Below, in pieces: positions 24,733 to 32,934 of a stretch of 64,000 nucleotides of DNA (its first letter is position 1; the number at the start of each line of letters is the position of its first letter). This DNA is from Natrialba swarupiae. GTDB lineage: Archaea; Halobacteriota; Halobacteria; Halobacteriales; Natrialbaceae. Under the pieces are notes generated by a model that was given only the letters and a program-made list of their open reading frames with translations, made no database searches and had not been told where the DNA came from. The stretch spans positions 33,399 to 97,398 of the forward strand of contig NZ_VTAW01000016.1 in NCBI RefSeq assembly GCF_008245225.1, in the 5' to 3' direction. The position numbers were made by a program, and so were the translations under genes.

Positions 24733-26841
24733 TCAGGAATCGAACCGGGTCGAGAGTTCTTCGGACCAGTATACGTCGCCGTCGTATATCACGGACGCCT
24801 CCGTCTCTTCGAGGACGCAAGCGAGTTCCGACCGGGAGAGCGTAAAGCTCGATTCCCGACCACAGAGGTAGGCGTACTCGTTGTCCGTCGTGTGCGGGAA
24901 GTAGTACGCACCAGTGGCCTCCGTCGAGTAACAGTCGAACGTAACCAGGAACTGATCGTCGGTGTCCTCGAGTTCCTCGATTGTCACCGTCGTCGGCAGC
25001 CGGTGTTCGCCCTGGATGAGCGAGTGGGTTCCGTCGCCGACGACGGCGTAATCTTTCCCCATCATGATTCGCCTGCGAGCGAGACACATCGCTCGTTCGA
25101 TGCTGAAGCCGTGAACGAGGAGTTTGGCGAACGTCGAGCCGACCTTGACCGCGTGGTCGTTCAACACCTTGGTGAACGTCACCGCGCCCGCGACGCTTCC
25201 CTTTTCGATCAGCGTCTGTCCCTCGAAAAAGGAGCCACACGCGTTGAGAAAGAACGTCTGGGCGTTACAGCGGTCGAGACTCGAAGTCGAAAGATAGCCA
25301 TCCGAACACCGAAGTCCGTCGGTCTCGCAGTGGCCGATGTAGTGGATGAAGTCGTGGCTCGCCTCGAAGGTCCGGGCGAGATCCGCGGTTCGAAGCGATT
25401 CCTCGACGGTCACGTGCATCGGCAACACCTCGGAGCGCTGGCGATAGATTTCGGCGACGCTGTCGTGTTCGCCACTCATCTCCGGATCGTTCAGGACGAC
25501 CTGAACCGAGATGGAATCGCTCGTCCGTTCGACGTACTCGAGTCGGTTCTGGTAGGCCTCGGACGCACACTTGAAGACGTCGATCGGCACGCCGTCGGCG
25601 AGCCAGCCGTGAACTCGTCCGTTCCTCAGCTCCGGCTTGACGATATCGACCGACGCGACCTGGCCTGTGCTCGCGCGTCCGTCGACCGACGGGTCCGTGT
25701 CGCCACGGTAGAAGTCCTCGAGCGATCGTTCGACCAGCTCCTTGCCGTCGAGTTCGGACGTTCGGGGCGTATAGATCATGCTCAGACGGTCGAGCAGGAA
25801 CGGTATCGTCTCGAGACGATCGTAGCCGGGCTCGAGGTACGTCGAGAGATGCCAGTCCGGGAGCCTGTGTTCGACCGCTGCGTACGGAACCTCGAGGTAC
25901 GTCGAGAGGCGACGCTGTGGTGACGCCTCGTACAGCGTCGTCGGATCGAGTTCGAGTGCATCCAGCAAGCTGGTCGCCGCGAGTTTCGTCCCGTACGGAC
26001 CGGCGTTGCGGACCAGACAGTCGAGGAAAAACGTCTTTCGGAGGAGTCGCTCCACGTCGCGTTCGAGTTCGGGCATCGGCTCGAGGCGTCTGTCGACGCC
26101 GACGGCGGGAAGTCGAAGGCGGGGGCTCTCGGGTTCGTGGGCGATGCCGGCATCCGGCAGGGTTCGAACGGTCGCCTGCAGATAGTACGCAAGCGGCGCG
26201 GTGACGAGCAGGCTCTCGTACGTCGGCGGAACGAGCAACTCGACGCCTGAGTTCGGTGTCTCGCCTCGAACGTGGTCGGGAATCTCGAGGGATTCACCCG
26301 GTTCGAAAAGCGGCGGGTGGCCCCGAAGCGTCGGATACGTGCGATTCGGGCCGGTCGTCTTCTGTGAGGAGGACAGATGGGTCAGTGCTTCGGCGACGGC
26401 CTCGGGGGAGTCGGGGACGGTGATCGTTGCCGCCGGCAGTTCGTGGCGGCTCCGAAAGCCGAGTTGGATCGGCGTTCGAGTCGGAAAGCTAACGACGATC
26501 GAATCGAAGCCCGCGGAACGTTCGATCCGTGCAGGGCCCGAAAACCGGAGATACGTTTTGATGTCCGTATCGACGTCGACGACGTACTCGCCGGAGGAAA
26601 GCGAGATCGTCCCTCCGGCGTCCTCGAGTTCGTACCGCTCGTCGGAATCGAGCGAAAACGCGTACACTACGGCGTGGGGGAATCGAAGTTCGCTCGCCGT
26701 CGCAGCGACAGTCTCGTCGACCGGCCGTGGAACGTCGGAACCACCGCCATCGACGCCGAGATCGTCACCGACGACGACCAGTTCGGCGTTGTCCACGTCC
26801 GTTACGCGGAGAGCGTGGGTTCCCACCTCCCACTCTATCAT
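24733..26841 (-). CDS. CHAT-domain (caspase-like) protease
   Basis: CHAT proteins are caspase-fold cysteine proteases in bacteria and archaea. The catalytic dyad is visible as His504 in FIHYIGHCETDG and Cys535 in FFLNACGSFFEG, near residues 490-620 of 702. The roughly 480 residues before it form beta-rich and alpha/beta segments without TPR or WD repeats, so the sensing part is unlike common CHAT fusions; about 85 residues follow the protease core. No signal peptide is visible. A TATA-like GATAAGTTA (26864-26872) about 27 bases upstream suggests a leaderless transcript. Neighbours are unrelated. The target and trigger are unknown. Confidence 0.82.
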   Translation of the reverse strand: MIEWEVGTHALRVTDVDNAELVVVGDDLGVDGGGSDVPRPVDETVAATASELRFPHAVVYAFSLDSDERYELEDAGGTISLSSGEYVVDVDTDIKTYLRFSGPARIERSAGFDSIVVSFPTRTPIQLGFRSRHELPAATITVPDSPEAVAEALTHLSSSQKTTGPNRTYPTLRGHPPLFEPGESLEIPDHVRGETPNSGVELLVPPTYESLLVTAPLAYYLQATVRTLPDAGIAHEPESPRLRLPAVGVDRRLEPMPELERDVERLLRKTFFLDCLVRNAGPYGTKLAATSLLDALELDPTTLYEASPQRRLSTYLEVPYAAVEHRLPDWHLSTYLEPGYDRLETIPFLLDRLSMIYTPRTSELDGKELVERSLEDFYRGDTDPSVDGRASTGQVASVDIVKPELRNGRVHGWLADGVPIDVFKCASEAYQNRLEYVERTSDSISVQVVLNDPEMSGEHDSVAEIYRQRSEVLPMHVTVEESLRTADLARTFEASHDFIHYIGHCETDGLRCSDGYLSTSSLDRCNAQTFFLNACGSFFEGQTLIEKGSVAGAVTFTKVLNDHAVKVGSTFAKLLVHGFSIERAMCLARRRIMMGKDYAVVGDGTHSLIQGEHRLPTTVTIEELEDTDDQFLVTFDCYSTEATGAYYFPHTTDNEYAYLCGRESSFTLSRSELACVLEETEASVIYDGDVYWSEELSTRFDS

Positions 26842-27193
26842 TCGATACGGCGAATGTCACCCCGATAAGTTAGTTGTATCGGAAAGTCACCTCAGTTGTC
26901 GGGTTAGATCGAACGACGAGTCGTTCTTGATTAATTAGTATCGGCTGTTAGTCTTGGGTTGCAATCGTTCGATTACAGAATCGTCTACCGATCCGTGGCG
27001 CTTCGGACGGAAGCGGTGGCGAACTCGAGGCGAACCGATCGCTGCTACGGATCAGCAGTATCCGGCTCCGAAACGTCCCACTCCGTGCTGACACTGCTGG
27101 CAGTGAGGACGAAATCGAACTCGCCCTCGAGCCCGAGTTCAGCGACGGACACGACGGGCAGTCCGGGAAAAAACGATGCTCGCGAGACTCGCG
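26842..27193. other. Intergenic region between the CHAT gene and glyA
   Basis: This holds the CHAT promoter, a perfect hairpin GAACGAC/GTCGTTC (26911-26926) and an AT-rich TTGATTAATTAGTATCG. On the minus strand a short frame from a GTG at 27152 to 27045 encodes about 35 residues (SVAELGLEGEFDFVLTASSV...) and is coding-like, but it has no known match and no clear promoter, so it is only mentioned here. Confidence 0.35.
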
Positions 27194-28441
27194 TTACTCG
27201 TAGAGCGGGTTCGCCGCACACAACTGCTCGACTTCCTCGCGGACCTCGGCGACGACGTCGTCGTCCTCGGGGGCGTCGACGACGCGAGTGATCAGATCGG
27301 CGACCGTGCGACAGTCGTCCTCGTCGAAGCCGCGAGTCGTCAACGCGGGCGTGCCCGCGCGGATGCCCGAGGGATCGAACGCCGAGCGCGTCTCGCCGGG
27401 CACCGTGTTCCCGTTCAAGACGATACCGGCCTCCTCGAGTGCCTCTTCGGCGTCACCGCCGGAAGTGTCAGGGTGGCTCTCGCGGAGGTCAACGAGCACG
27501 AGGTGGTTGTCCGTCCCGTCGGAGACGAGCGAGAAGCCGTTTTCGGCGAGACTCTCGCCGAGTGCCTTCGCGTTCGCGACGGTCTGTTCGGCGTAGGTCT
27601 CGAACGCGGGCTGGAGGGCCTCCTCGAAGCCGACGGCCTTGCCGGCGACGTTGTGCATGAGTGGGCCGCCCTGACCGCCGGGGAAGACGGCCGAGTCGAC
27701 GTCGTCGGCGTACTCCTCGTCGCACATGACGATACCGCCTCGACCGGCGCGGATGGTCTTGTGTGTCGAACCGGTGACGAAGTCGGCGACTCCGACCGGC
27801 GAGGGGTGGACGCCGGCGGCGACCAGACCCGTGATGTGGGCGATGTCTGCGAGGTGCAAGGCGTCGACATCGTCGGCGGCGTTCTGGATGCGGTCCCACT
27901 CGATCTCACGCGGGTACGCGGAGTAGCCCGAGACGATGATATCGGGCTCGAACTCGGCGGCCTGCTCGGCCAGCCCGTCGTAGTCGACGTAACCCGTGTC
28001 GGGGTCGACCTCGTACTGTTCGACCTCGTAGAACTGGCCGACGAAGTTCGCCGGGTGGCCGTGGCTGAGGTGGCCGCCGTGGGTTAGGTCAAGCGAGAGA
28101 ATCTTGTCGCCTGGCTCGAGCATCGCGAAGTAGACGGCCTGGTTGGCCTGTGTGCCCGAGTGAGGCTGGACGTTGACGTGCTCGGCACCGAAGAGCTCAG
28201 TGGCGCGGTCGATGGCCAGCTGTTCGACCTCGTCTGCGTACTCACAGCCGCCGTAGTAACGCGAGCCGGGGTAGCCCTCCGCGTACTTGTTCGTCAGCGC
28301 GCTTCCCTGCGCGTCGATGACCGCACGGCTGGCGTGGTTCTCGCTCGCGATCATCTGGAGCGACGATCGCTGGCGGTCGACTTCCGACTCGAGTGCATCG
28401 GCGACGGCGGGATCGACGTCCCGAACGTGCTCGTGTTCCAT
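27194..28441 (-). CDS. glyA: Serine hydroxymethyltransferase
   Basis: This PLP enzyme interconverts serine and glycine and supplies one-carbon units. The 415-residue protein has IASENHASRAVIDAQGSAL, the PLP-lysine motif VTGSTHKTIRAGRGG (Lys in THKT), and the glycine-binding LNGNTVPGETRSAFDPSGIRAGTPALTTRGF. The length matches the family. The start MEHEHVRDVDP is preferred; 16 codons upstream are not conserved. It is divergent from folD, the next enzyme of the folate-linked pathway, with about 165 bases between them that probably contain both promoters. Confidence 0.96.
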   Translation of the reverse strand: MEHEHVRDVDPAVADALESEVDRQRSSLQMIASENHASRAVIDAQGSALTNKYAEGYPGSRYYGGCEYADEVEQLAIDRATELFGAEHVNVQPHSGTQANQAVYFAMLEPGDKILSLDLTHGGHLSHGHPANFVGQFYEVEQYEVDPDTGYVDYDGLAEQAAEFEPDIIVSGYSAYPREIEWDRIQNAADDVDALHLADIAHITGLVAAGVHPSPVGVADFVTGSTHKTIRAGRGGIVMCDEEYADDVDSAVFPGGQGGPLMHNVAGKAVGFEEALQPAFETYAEQTVANAKALGESLAENGFSLVSDGTDNHLVLVDLRESHPDTSGGDAEEALEEAGIVLNGNTVPGETRSAFDPSGIRAGTPALTTRGFDEDDCRTVADLITRVVDAPEDDDVVAEVREEVEQLCAANPLYE

Positions 28442-28607
28442 GTCCGATGTGGGGGTCGTCGGCCGCATAAGTGTACCCTTCCGCGGCAAGTGGAGCCACT
28501 AGTTCCAGCCCGGTATTATCCACGATCGTGTGCATTTTCCGCGAAAAGGGAAGGTATCTGAGCACGAATCCGAGGGTTGAATAGCCTCGCGGTCGGGGAC
28601 TCGAGTA

Positions 28608-29501
28608 ATGACCGAGATCATCGACGGCAACGCCGTCGCGAGCGAGATACGCGACGACTTGACAGACGCCATCGAGACGCTCGCGAACGCCGGGTCGCGA
28701 CCCGGCCTCGCGACCGTGTTGATGGGCGACGACCCGGCCAGCGAGACGTACGTGAACATGAAACAGCGCGACTGCGAGGAGGTCGGCATCGAGAGCGTTC
28801 ACGTCGATGTCGACGGCGACGCCCCGGCGGAGGAGCTGTTCGACGAGATCGCCGCGCTGAACGAAAACGATGACGTACACGGCTATATCGTCCAGGCACC
28901 CGTCCCGGATCACGTCGACTACCGCGAGGTCATCCGCCGGGTCGATCCCGCGAAGGACGTCGACGGCTTCCACCCCGAGAACGTCGGTCGGCTCGTCGCC
29001 GGTGACGCCCGCTTCCGTCCCTGTACACCACACGGCGTCCAGAAGCTCCTCGAGTCCGCCGGAGTCGATCTCGAGGGGGCAGACGTGACGATCGTCGGCC
29101 GGTCGGACATCGTCGGCAAACCGCTCGCGAACCTGCTGATCCAGAAAGCCGAGGACGGCAACGCCACGGTGACGGTCTGTCACTCTCGAACCCAGGATCT
29201 GGCGGCAAAGACCCGGAGCGCCGACGTCGTCGTCGCCGCTGTCGGCGTCCCCGAACTCGTCGACGGCTCGATGATCGACGACGGCGCGGTCGTGATCGAC
29301 GTCGGCGTCAACCGCGTCGACGCCGACACCGAGAAGGGGTACGAACTCGTCGGCGACGTCGAGTTCGAGAGCACAAAGGAGAAAGCGAGCGCGATCACGC
29401 CCGTTCCCGGCGGCGTCGGCCCGATGACGCGTGCGATGTTGCTCTATAATACGGTGAAGGCAGCGAGTTTACAGGAAGGAGTCGACGTCGACCTGCCCTA
29501 A
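28608..29501 (+). CDS. folD: Methylenetetrahydrofolate dehydrogenase/cyclohydrolase
   Basis: FolD oxidises methylene-THF and hydrolyses methenyl-THF to formyl-THF. The 297-residue protein has the catalytic ETYVNMKQRDCEEVG region with the key Lys (K in MKQ), HGYIVQAPVPDHV, and the NAD(P)-binding VTIVGRSDIVGKPLANLL, then ITPVPGGVGPMTRAMLL. The length is normal. It is divergent from glyA, which produces its substrate, so joint regulation is plausible. Use of folate in haloarchaea is also supported here by thyA and folA at 42.8-44.3 kb. Confidence 0.95.
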   Translation: MTEIIDGNAVASEIRDDLTDAIETLANAGSRPGLATVLMGDDPASETYVNMKQRDCEEVGIESVHVDVDGDAPAEELFDEIAALNENDDVHGYIVQAPVPDHVDYREVIRRVDPAKDVDGFHPENVGRLVAGDARFRPCTPHGVQKLLESAGVDLEGADVTIVGRSDIVGKPLANLLIQKAEDGNATVTVCHSRTQDLAAKTRSADVVVAAVGVPELVDGSMIDDGAVVIDVGVNRVDADTEKGYELVGDVEFESTKEKASAITPVPGGVGPMTRAMLLYNTVKAASLQEGVDVDLP

Positions 29502-29528
29502 CCCGTCGTTTTTCGAGTCTCCGTTTCG

Positions 29529-30254
29529 TTACTCGAGGCTGCCGGCTTCCAACTCCTCGAGTCGGTCTTGGGCCTTCATGACGGCCAGTTCGTCGCCGCG
29601 GACTCCGTTCGCGAGCTCGCGTGTGGCCTGAACCAGCCGTTCTGCCGTCCGTGGACTGACGTCGCCGTCGAGCATCCGAACGCGTTTGACGTGTTCGCCG
29701 AGCGTCTCGAGGGCGGTTCGTTCGGCCGCCGTAAGCTCGCGGTCGTCGGCCCAGGTTCGGATCTCCCGGCGGTACTCCCTGACCGCGTTGGCGTAGGCGA
29801 GTCCGCGGCCCGCCCGCAGCGTCCGCGGAACCCCGTCGGGCGGCGGGCGCTCGTCGTCGTCGGCGTCGCGCAACAGCGAGAGGAAGTACAGCGCTTCGCG
29901 TTCCTCGAGATCGCGTTCGCGGACGACGATATCGGCGACGTGGAGCAGTTCGGTCGCCGCGAGATAGGTGTCGTCGAGGTCACGGAGATCGCCGGCGTTG
30001 ACGAATCCGCGACGGCGGACGTACTCGCGACAGCGGTCTCGAGCCCGCTCGGCGAGTTCGTCGGTCGCCCCCTCGTCGATGTCGGCGCGGACCGGAGTGA
30101 GATCGAACTCGACGCGGAGATCCGTGTGTTCGGTTCGCTCGTCGAGACCGACGCTGTGGAGGCTTCCACAGGCGGGACAGCCGATGCTTCCGGTCTCGTA
30201 GTACGACCAGCGGGTGCCACACTCGGTGCACTCGCGTTCCCCGCGAATCTTCAT
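29529..30254 (-). CDS. Zinc-ribbon haloarchaeal protein (DUF7117-like)
   Basis: This 241-residue protein starts with a TFIIB-type ribbon, CTECGTRWSYYETGSIGC and then PACGSLHS, giving two CxxC pairs about 15 residues apart. The rest is helical and charged, with segments such as LRDLDDTYLAATELLHVADIVV and RTALETLGEHVKRVRMLDGD, and no catalytic signature. The family, possibly DUF7117, is haloarchaea-specific and uncharacterised. The start MKIRGERECTECG at 30254 places the ribbon at the N-terminus; 14 further codons are in frame upstream. It is convergent with folD. Confidence 0.75.
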   Translation of the reverse strand: MKIRGERECTECGTRWSYYETGSIGCPACGSLHSVGLDERTEHTDLRVEFDLTPVRADIDEGATDELAERARDRCREYVRRRGFVNAGDLRDLDDTYLAATELLHVADIVVRERDLEEREALYFLSLLRDADDDERPPPDGVPRTLRAGRGLAYANAVREYRREIRTWADDRELTAAERTALETLGEHVKRVRMLDGDVSPRTAERLVQATRELANGVRGDELAVMKAQDRLEELEAGSLE

Positions 30255-30292
30255 GAGCCACGCTAGGCCGGCCGAGCGGAAAGTCCCACTGA

Positions 30293-30490
30293 TCACGGGC
30301 GGCCGATCGTGAGCCCGCCAGCGGCCACGCCGCCGAGATAGACGGGGAACATCAGAAAGCGGATGCTACAGTGAGCGTACACCGTCGCGACGGCGAGCGT
30401 TCGTCTATCGCTCGAGATCGCGTCGACGGTTCCGTAGAAACCGTCGAGCCGGGATCTGATCGCACGAGCCTCGAGCCGCCGGCGAATCAT
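30293..30490 (-). CDS. Possible small membrane protein
   Basis: A 65-residue frame begins MIRRRLEARAIRSRLDGFYG and ends with the hydrophobic segment SIRFLMFPVYLGGVAAGGL, long enough to cross the membrane once. The basic N-terminus would stay inside. The start codon overlaps a CATACGGATTGCTG sequence that belongs to the dispersed repeat family, so the upstream part of the gene may be disturbed. No family is recognised. It lies 38 bases upstream of the zinc-ribbon gene and could be its cotranscribed partner. A chance frame is possible. Confidence 0.4.
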   Translation of the reverse strand: MIRRRLEARAIRSRLDGFYGTVDAISSDRRTLAVATVYAHCSIRFLMFPVYLGGVAAGGLTIGRP

Positions 30491-30614
30491 ACGGATTGCT
30501 GCAACTGTCCCGATTCGAGGATCGTCACTGGACGAAACACGACGTTCCACAGGTGATTAACGTACGGCAACTGCAGGCCGCACTGAAACCAGCGGGAACG
30601 TTCTATCCAGGAAT

Positions 30615-31268
30615 ATGTCCCACCCCAGATTCAACAGGCGGAAGTTCATCGCTGCGGCAGGTACAGCAAGTGCGCTCGTTCTGGCCGGATGTGCCGACGA
30701 AGGTCCCGGCGAGGAAGAAGACGACGCGATGGACGACGACCCCGCAGAGGAGGAAGATCCGGACGAAGAAGAAGATCCGATGGACGAGGACGAAGAGGAA
30801 GATCCGGACGAAGAAGAAGACGAAGCCGAGACGTACACGCTGACGGTCACCGTCGAGGACGACGAGGCCGAACCCGTCGAAGGGGCGACCGTCGAGCTTC
30901 AGGAAGACGGATTAGACGACGAAGACGACGAGGACGACGATGCGATGGAGGACGACGAAGACGACGAGATGGACGACGAAGACGACGAGATGGACGACGA
31001 GGATGACGATGCGATGGAAGATGACGAAGACGACGAGATGGACGACGACGAAGACGCCGAAGAGTGGGAAGAAGAAACCGACGAGGACGGACAGGCCGAG
31101 TTCGAGGACCTCGAGGACGGCGAATACGCGGTCGGTGCCGAATACGAAGGCGAGCAGGCCGTAGACGAGGTCGAGATCGACGGCGCCGACGAGGAGATCA
31201 CGCTCACGCTCGGCGAGGAAGACGACGAGATGGACGACGGCGAAGACGACGAGGACGACGGGGTCTAA
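30615..31268 (+). CDS. Tat lipoprotein with acidic repeats inside an Ig-like domain
   Basis: The signal FNRRKFIAAAGTASALVLAG with Cys26 is a Tat lipobox, so the protein is anchored outside the cell. The mature part begins with a stretch of Asp/Glu, then YTLTVTVEDDEAEPVEGATV starts a beta-sandwich of the carboxypeptidase-regulatory type. This is interrupted by about 65 residues of near-perfect DEDDEMDDEDDE repeats, and resumes at DGQAEFEDLEDGEYAVGAEY and EITLTL, ending in a second acidic tail. The DNA of the repeat is a GAC/GAA/GAG microsatellite and is likely to vary in length. The function is unknown. Confidence 0.82.
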   Translation: MSHPRFNRRKFIAAAGTASALVLAGCADEGPGEEEDDAMDDDPAEEEDPDEEEDPMDEDEEEDPDEEEDEAETYTLTVTVEDDEAEPVEGATVELQEDGLDDEDDEDDDAMEDDEDDEMDDEDDEMDDEDDDAMEDDEDDEMDDDEDAEEWEEETDEDGQAEFEDLEDGEYAVGAEYEGEQAVDEVEIDGADEEITLTLGEEDDEMDDGEDDEDDGV

Positions 31269-31639
31269 GCGATCGAACACCGCTAACGGATCGGGTTCGG
31301 TTTCCCGATGGTACTCGGCCGTGTCCCGTCTCACGATCAGACCCGATCGCGTTTCGCCACCGTTTCGGACCGGAACCATCCTCGACGATCACCCACGCCT
31401 CGAGCGACACGGGTGACGTTCGAACCACGCATTTTTGACATCCGTTGGCCGACACTGTCGGACAGAAGACAGCGAGACGTCGGTCGCGAACTCGAGGTCG
31501 TCTCGTGGGTGCCAGCCCCAGGAGAGCGACTGACTTGCAACTCGAGTCACCCCCGCGGATTATCGTCGCCACCGTCGTGACGCCGATACCCGAGGACCTG
31601 CTCCCGCGGGCTTTTGTCCCTCGTCGTCCATCTCTCGGT
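31269..31639. other. Intergenic region upstream of the 48-residue protein
   Basis: No coding frame with haloarchaeal composition is seen. The TATA-like GGGCTTTTGTCCC at about 31609-31618 precedes the ATG at 31640 by roughly 27 bases. The rest shows no repeats or RNA-like structure that I can support. Confidence 0.4.
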
Positions 31640-31786
31640 ATGCGCGACGAAGCGGAGATCCGCGAGCAATACGAGTTTCTGAAAGAACAACTCGAGAGCG
31701 AAGAGATGCGCCACGACGGCGTCGAATCGATGTTTACCCACTATAAACGCGCACTCGGGTGGGTTCTCGAAGAAGAGCACATGTGA
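31640..31786 (+). CDS. Small conserved haloarchaeal protein, 48 residues
   Basis: The frame MRDEAEIREQYEFLKEQLES followed by SMFTHYKRALGWVLEEEHM is helical and acidic. Such small proteins with the YKRALGWVLE ending recur in haloarchaea and are of unknown function; this is recalled, not searched. A TATA-like element lies about 27 bases upstream, which suggests a leaderless transcript. A longer in-frame extension to 31445 is arginine-rich and is rejected. The helix has heptad spacing and could form a short coiled coil with itself or a partner. Confidence 0.65.
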   Translation: MRDEAEIREQYEFLKEQLESEEMRHDGVESMFTHYKRALGWVLEEEHM

Positions 31787-31919
31787 TCGCGCCTCGGAGC
31801 GACGGCGGGTGACCGAAGCAATCACGCAGGTCCTCGAGTGGCCACAAACGCCTCACAGACATATCACGTTCCGAGAGTGTGTCGTTACCTTTAAGAGGAA
31901 CCAGCGAAATCTTTCTGTT

Positions 31920-32003
31920 GACGCTTCGCTTGGAGGGCCGAAGCGTCAGCGGGGACCAATTCAGGGCGGCAAGCGATCGCGTGACTTTTTCCGTCACGCG
32001 ATC
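31920..32003. repeat. Two adjacent perfect hairpins
   Basis: The stem GACGCTTCG/CGAAGCGTC (31920-31928 and 31939-31947) is followed by GATCGCGTGAC/GTCACGCGATC (31975-31985 and 31993-32003) with the loop TTTTTCC. The second resembles a terminator with an internal T run, but it does not follow a gene closely on either strand. It belongs to the repeat-rich gap 31787-32327, which contains no gene. Confidence 0.6.
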
Positions 32004-32017
32004 TGCTTTCCTGTTTC

Positions 32018-32075
32018 CGTATCTTGTACCGGTGAGCCGATGCTCGCGTATCTTGTACCGGTGAGTCAACGCTCG
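32018..32075. repeat. Tandem 29-base repeat, two units
   Basis: Units 32018-32046 and 32047-32075 begin CGTATCTTGTACCGGTGAG and end GCTCG, matching at 26 of 29 positions. They lie directly after the hairpins at 31975-32003. Confidence 0.7.
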
Positions 32076-32137
32076 ACTCGAGTCCCGGATATCGTTACAG
32101 TGTTGCGATCGAGTGGTTGCAAACACGATATAATTAT

Positions 32138-32229
32138 CCCGAGAGATAATGAACGTACTGTAAACATGAACTCCGTGTTAGGTGTGGGTTGCGGATCTAC
32201 TCATCATGGCCGTTATCATTTCTCTCGGG
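32138..32229. repeat. Short element with terminal inverted repeats
   Basis: CCCGAGAGATAATGAACG (32138-32155) is mirrored by CGTTATCATTTCTCTCGGG (32211-32229), which reads CCCGAGAGAAATGATAACG on the other strand. The 92-base unit has no coding capacity beyond about 20 codons and no clear target duplication. It could be a MITE-like remnant or a large operator upstream of the PadR gene. Confidence 0.5.
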
Positions 32230-32287
32230 CTGGATAGCGTTTTGTTGCGGGCAATATCCCGGTTTCGATCATAGCAACCCGATAGCC

Positions 32288-32295
32288 TTATTAAA
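32288..32295 (+). promoter_or_regulatory. TATA box of the PadR gene
   Basis: TTATTAAA lies about 37 bases before the ATG at 32328; the start site would fall near 32318, inside the palindrome at 32306-32322. Confidence 0.5.
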
Positions 32296-32305
32296 ATTCG
32301 ACAGT

Positions 32306-32322
32306 AAGTACGAGTGGTACTT
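32306..32322. promoter_or_regulatory. Palindromic operator candidate upstream of padR
   Basis: AAGTAC-GAGTG-GTACTT is a perfect 6+5+6 palindrome. It lies between the TATA box and the start codon, over the expected transcription start, the position used for autorepression in PadR regulators. Confidence 0.6.
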
Positions 32323-32327
32323 TCCCA

Positions 32328-32603
32328 ATGTACGACCTGACAGGATTCCAGCGTGACTTGCTGTTCGTCATCGCTGGCGAGGATGAACCCCATGGACTGG
32401 CGATCAAAGAAGAACTCGAGGAGTACTACGAGAAAGAAATCCACCACGGGCGACTCTACCCCAACCTCGACACCCTCGTCGACAAGGGCCTGGTCGAGAA
32501 GGGCCGTCGCGACCGCCGGACGAACTTTTACACGCTTACTCGTCGCGGTCGGCGTGAACTCGAGGCCCGGCGTGAGTGGGAATCCCAGTACGTCGACCTC
32601 TGA
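32328..32603 (+). CDS. PadR family transcriptional regulator
   Basis: This 91-residue winged-helix protein has the PadR core: FQRDLLFVIAGEDEPHGLAI, KEELEEYYEKEIHHGRLYPN, LDTLVDKGLVEKGRR and the wing FYTLTRRGRREL. It lacks the C-terminal dimerisation extension of longer PadR proteins, as in many haloarchaeal members of this size. The palindrome AAGTAC-N5-GTACTT at 32306-32322 covers its expected transcription start, so it probably represses itself. No target gene is adjacent in the same operon: the next gene begins 330 bases on. The ligand is unknown. Confidence 0.9.
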   Translation: MYDLTGFQRDLLFVIAGEDEPHGLAIKEELEEYYEKEIHHGRLYPNLDTLVDKGLVEKGRRDRRTNFYTLTRRGRRELEARREWESQYVDL

Positions 32604-32934
32604 TTACAGTCACTCGAGTGTTACTTTTGGCGGATTCGAACGATCGACTACCGTTGAGCGCTACGTCTGTGTAGTTCTGGCGGGTCGGACGTCGATTGCC
32701 GCCGTAACCACGTAACTCGTTGTCATGGGCAGTCGAATGGAAGAACGTCGAGTGAACGGAGCCCTGGTGCAGGGCGGATGGCCACTCGACGAGGCGATCG
32801 TCCGAATCGCGTTGGCGAGGACGCTCGAACTGTTTCTCGGCCTCGAGCGCGAGGGGATGCGCTCGACGGCGGAGTTCGCCATCCTACCGTTCGTCATCTA
32901 TTTACCTTACAACGGCGGAGGGCGACTGTCCCGC
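32604..32934. other. Intergenic region before the DUF7344 gene
   Basis: An in-frame extension of the next gene reaches back to 32725 (MEERRVNGALVQGGWPLDEA...), and its composition is not clearly wrong, so a longer product of about 189 residues is possible. A TATA-like CATCTATTTACC at about 32894 fits a start at 32935 better. Nothing else is seen. Confidence 0.4.

Noticed and set aside
31445..31639. Extension of the 48-residue protein
   Set aside because: Arginine-rich translation and a TATA-like element at 31609 within it argue for the ATG at 31640.
32018..32075. Tandem 29-base repeats as a CRISPR array
   Set aside because: The units are directly adjacent with no spacers and there are only two; no cas genes are nearby.
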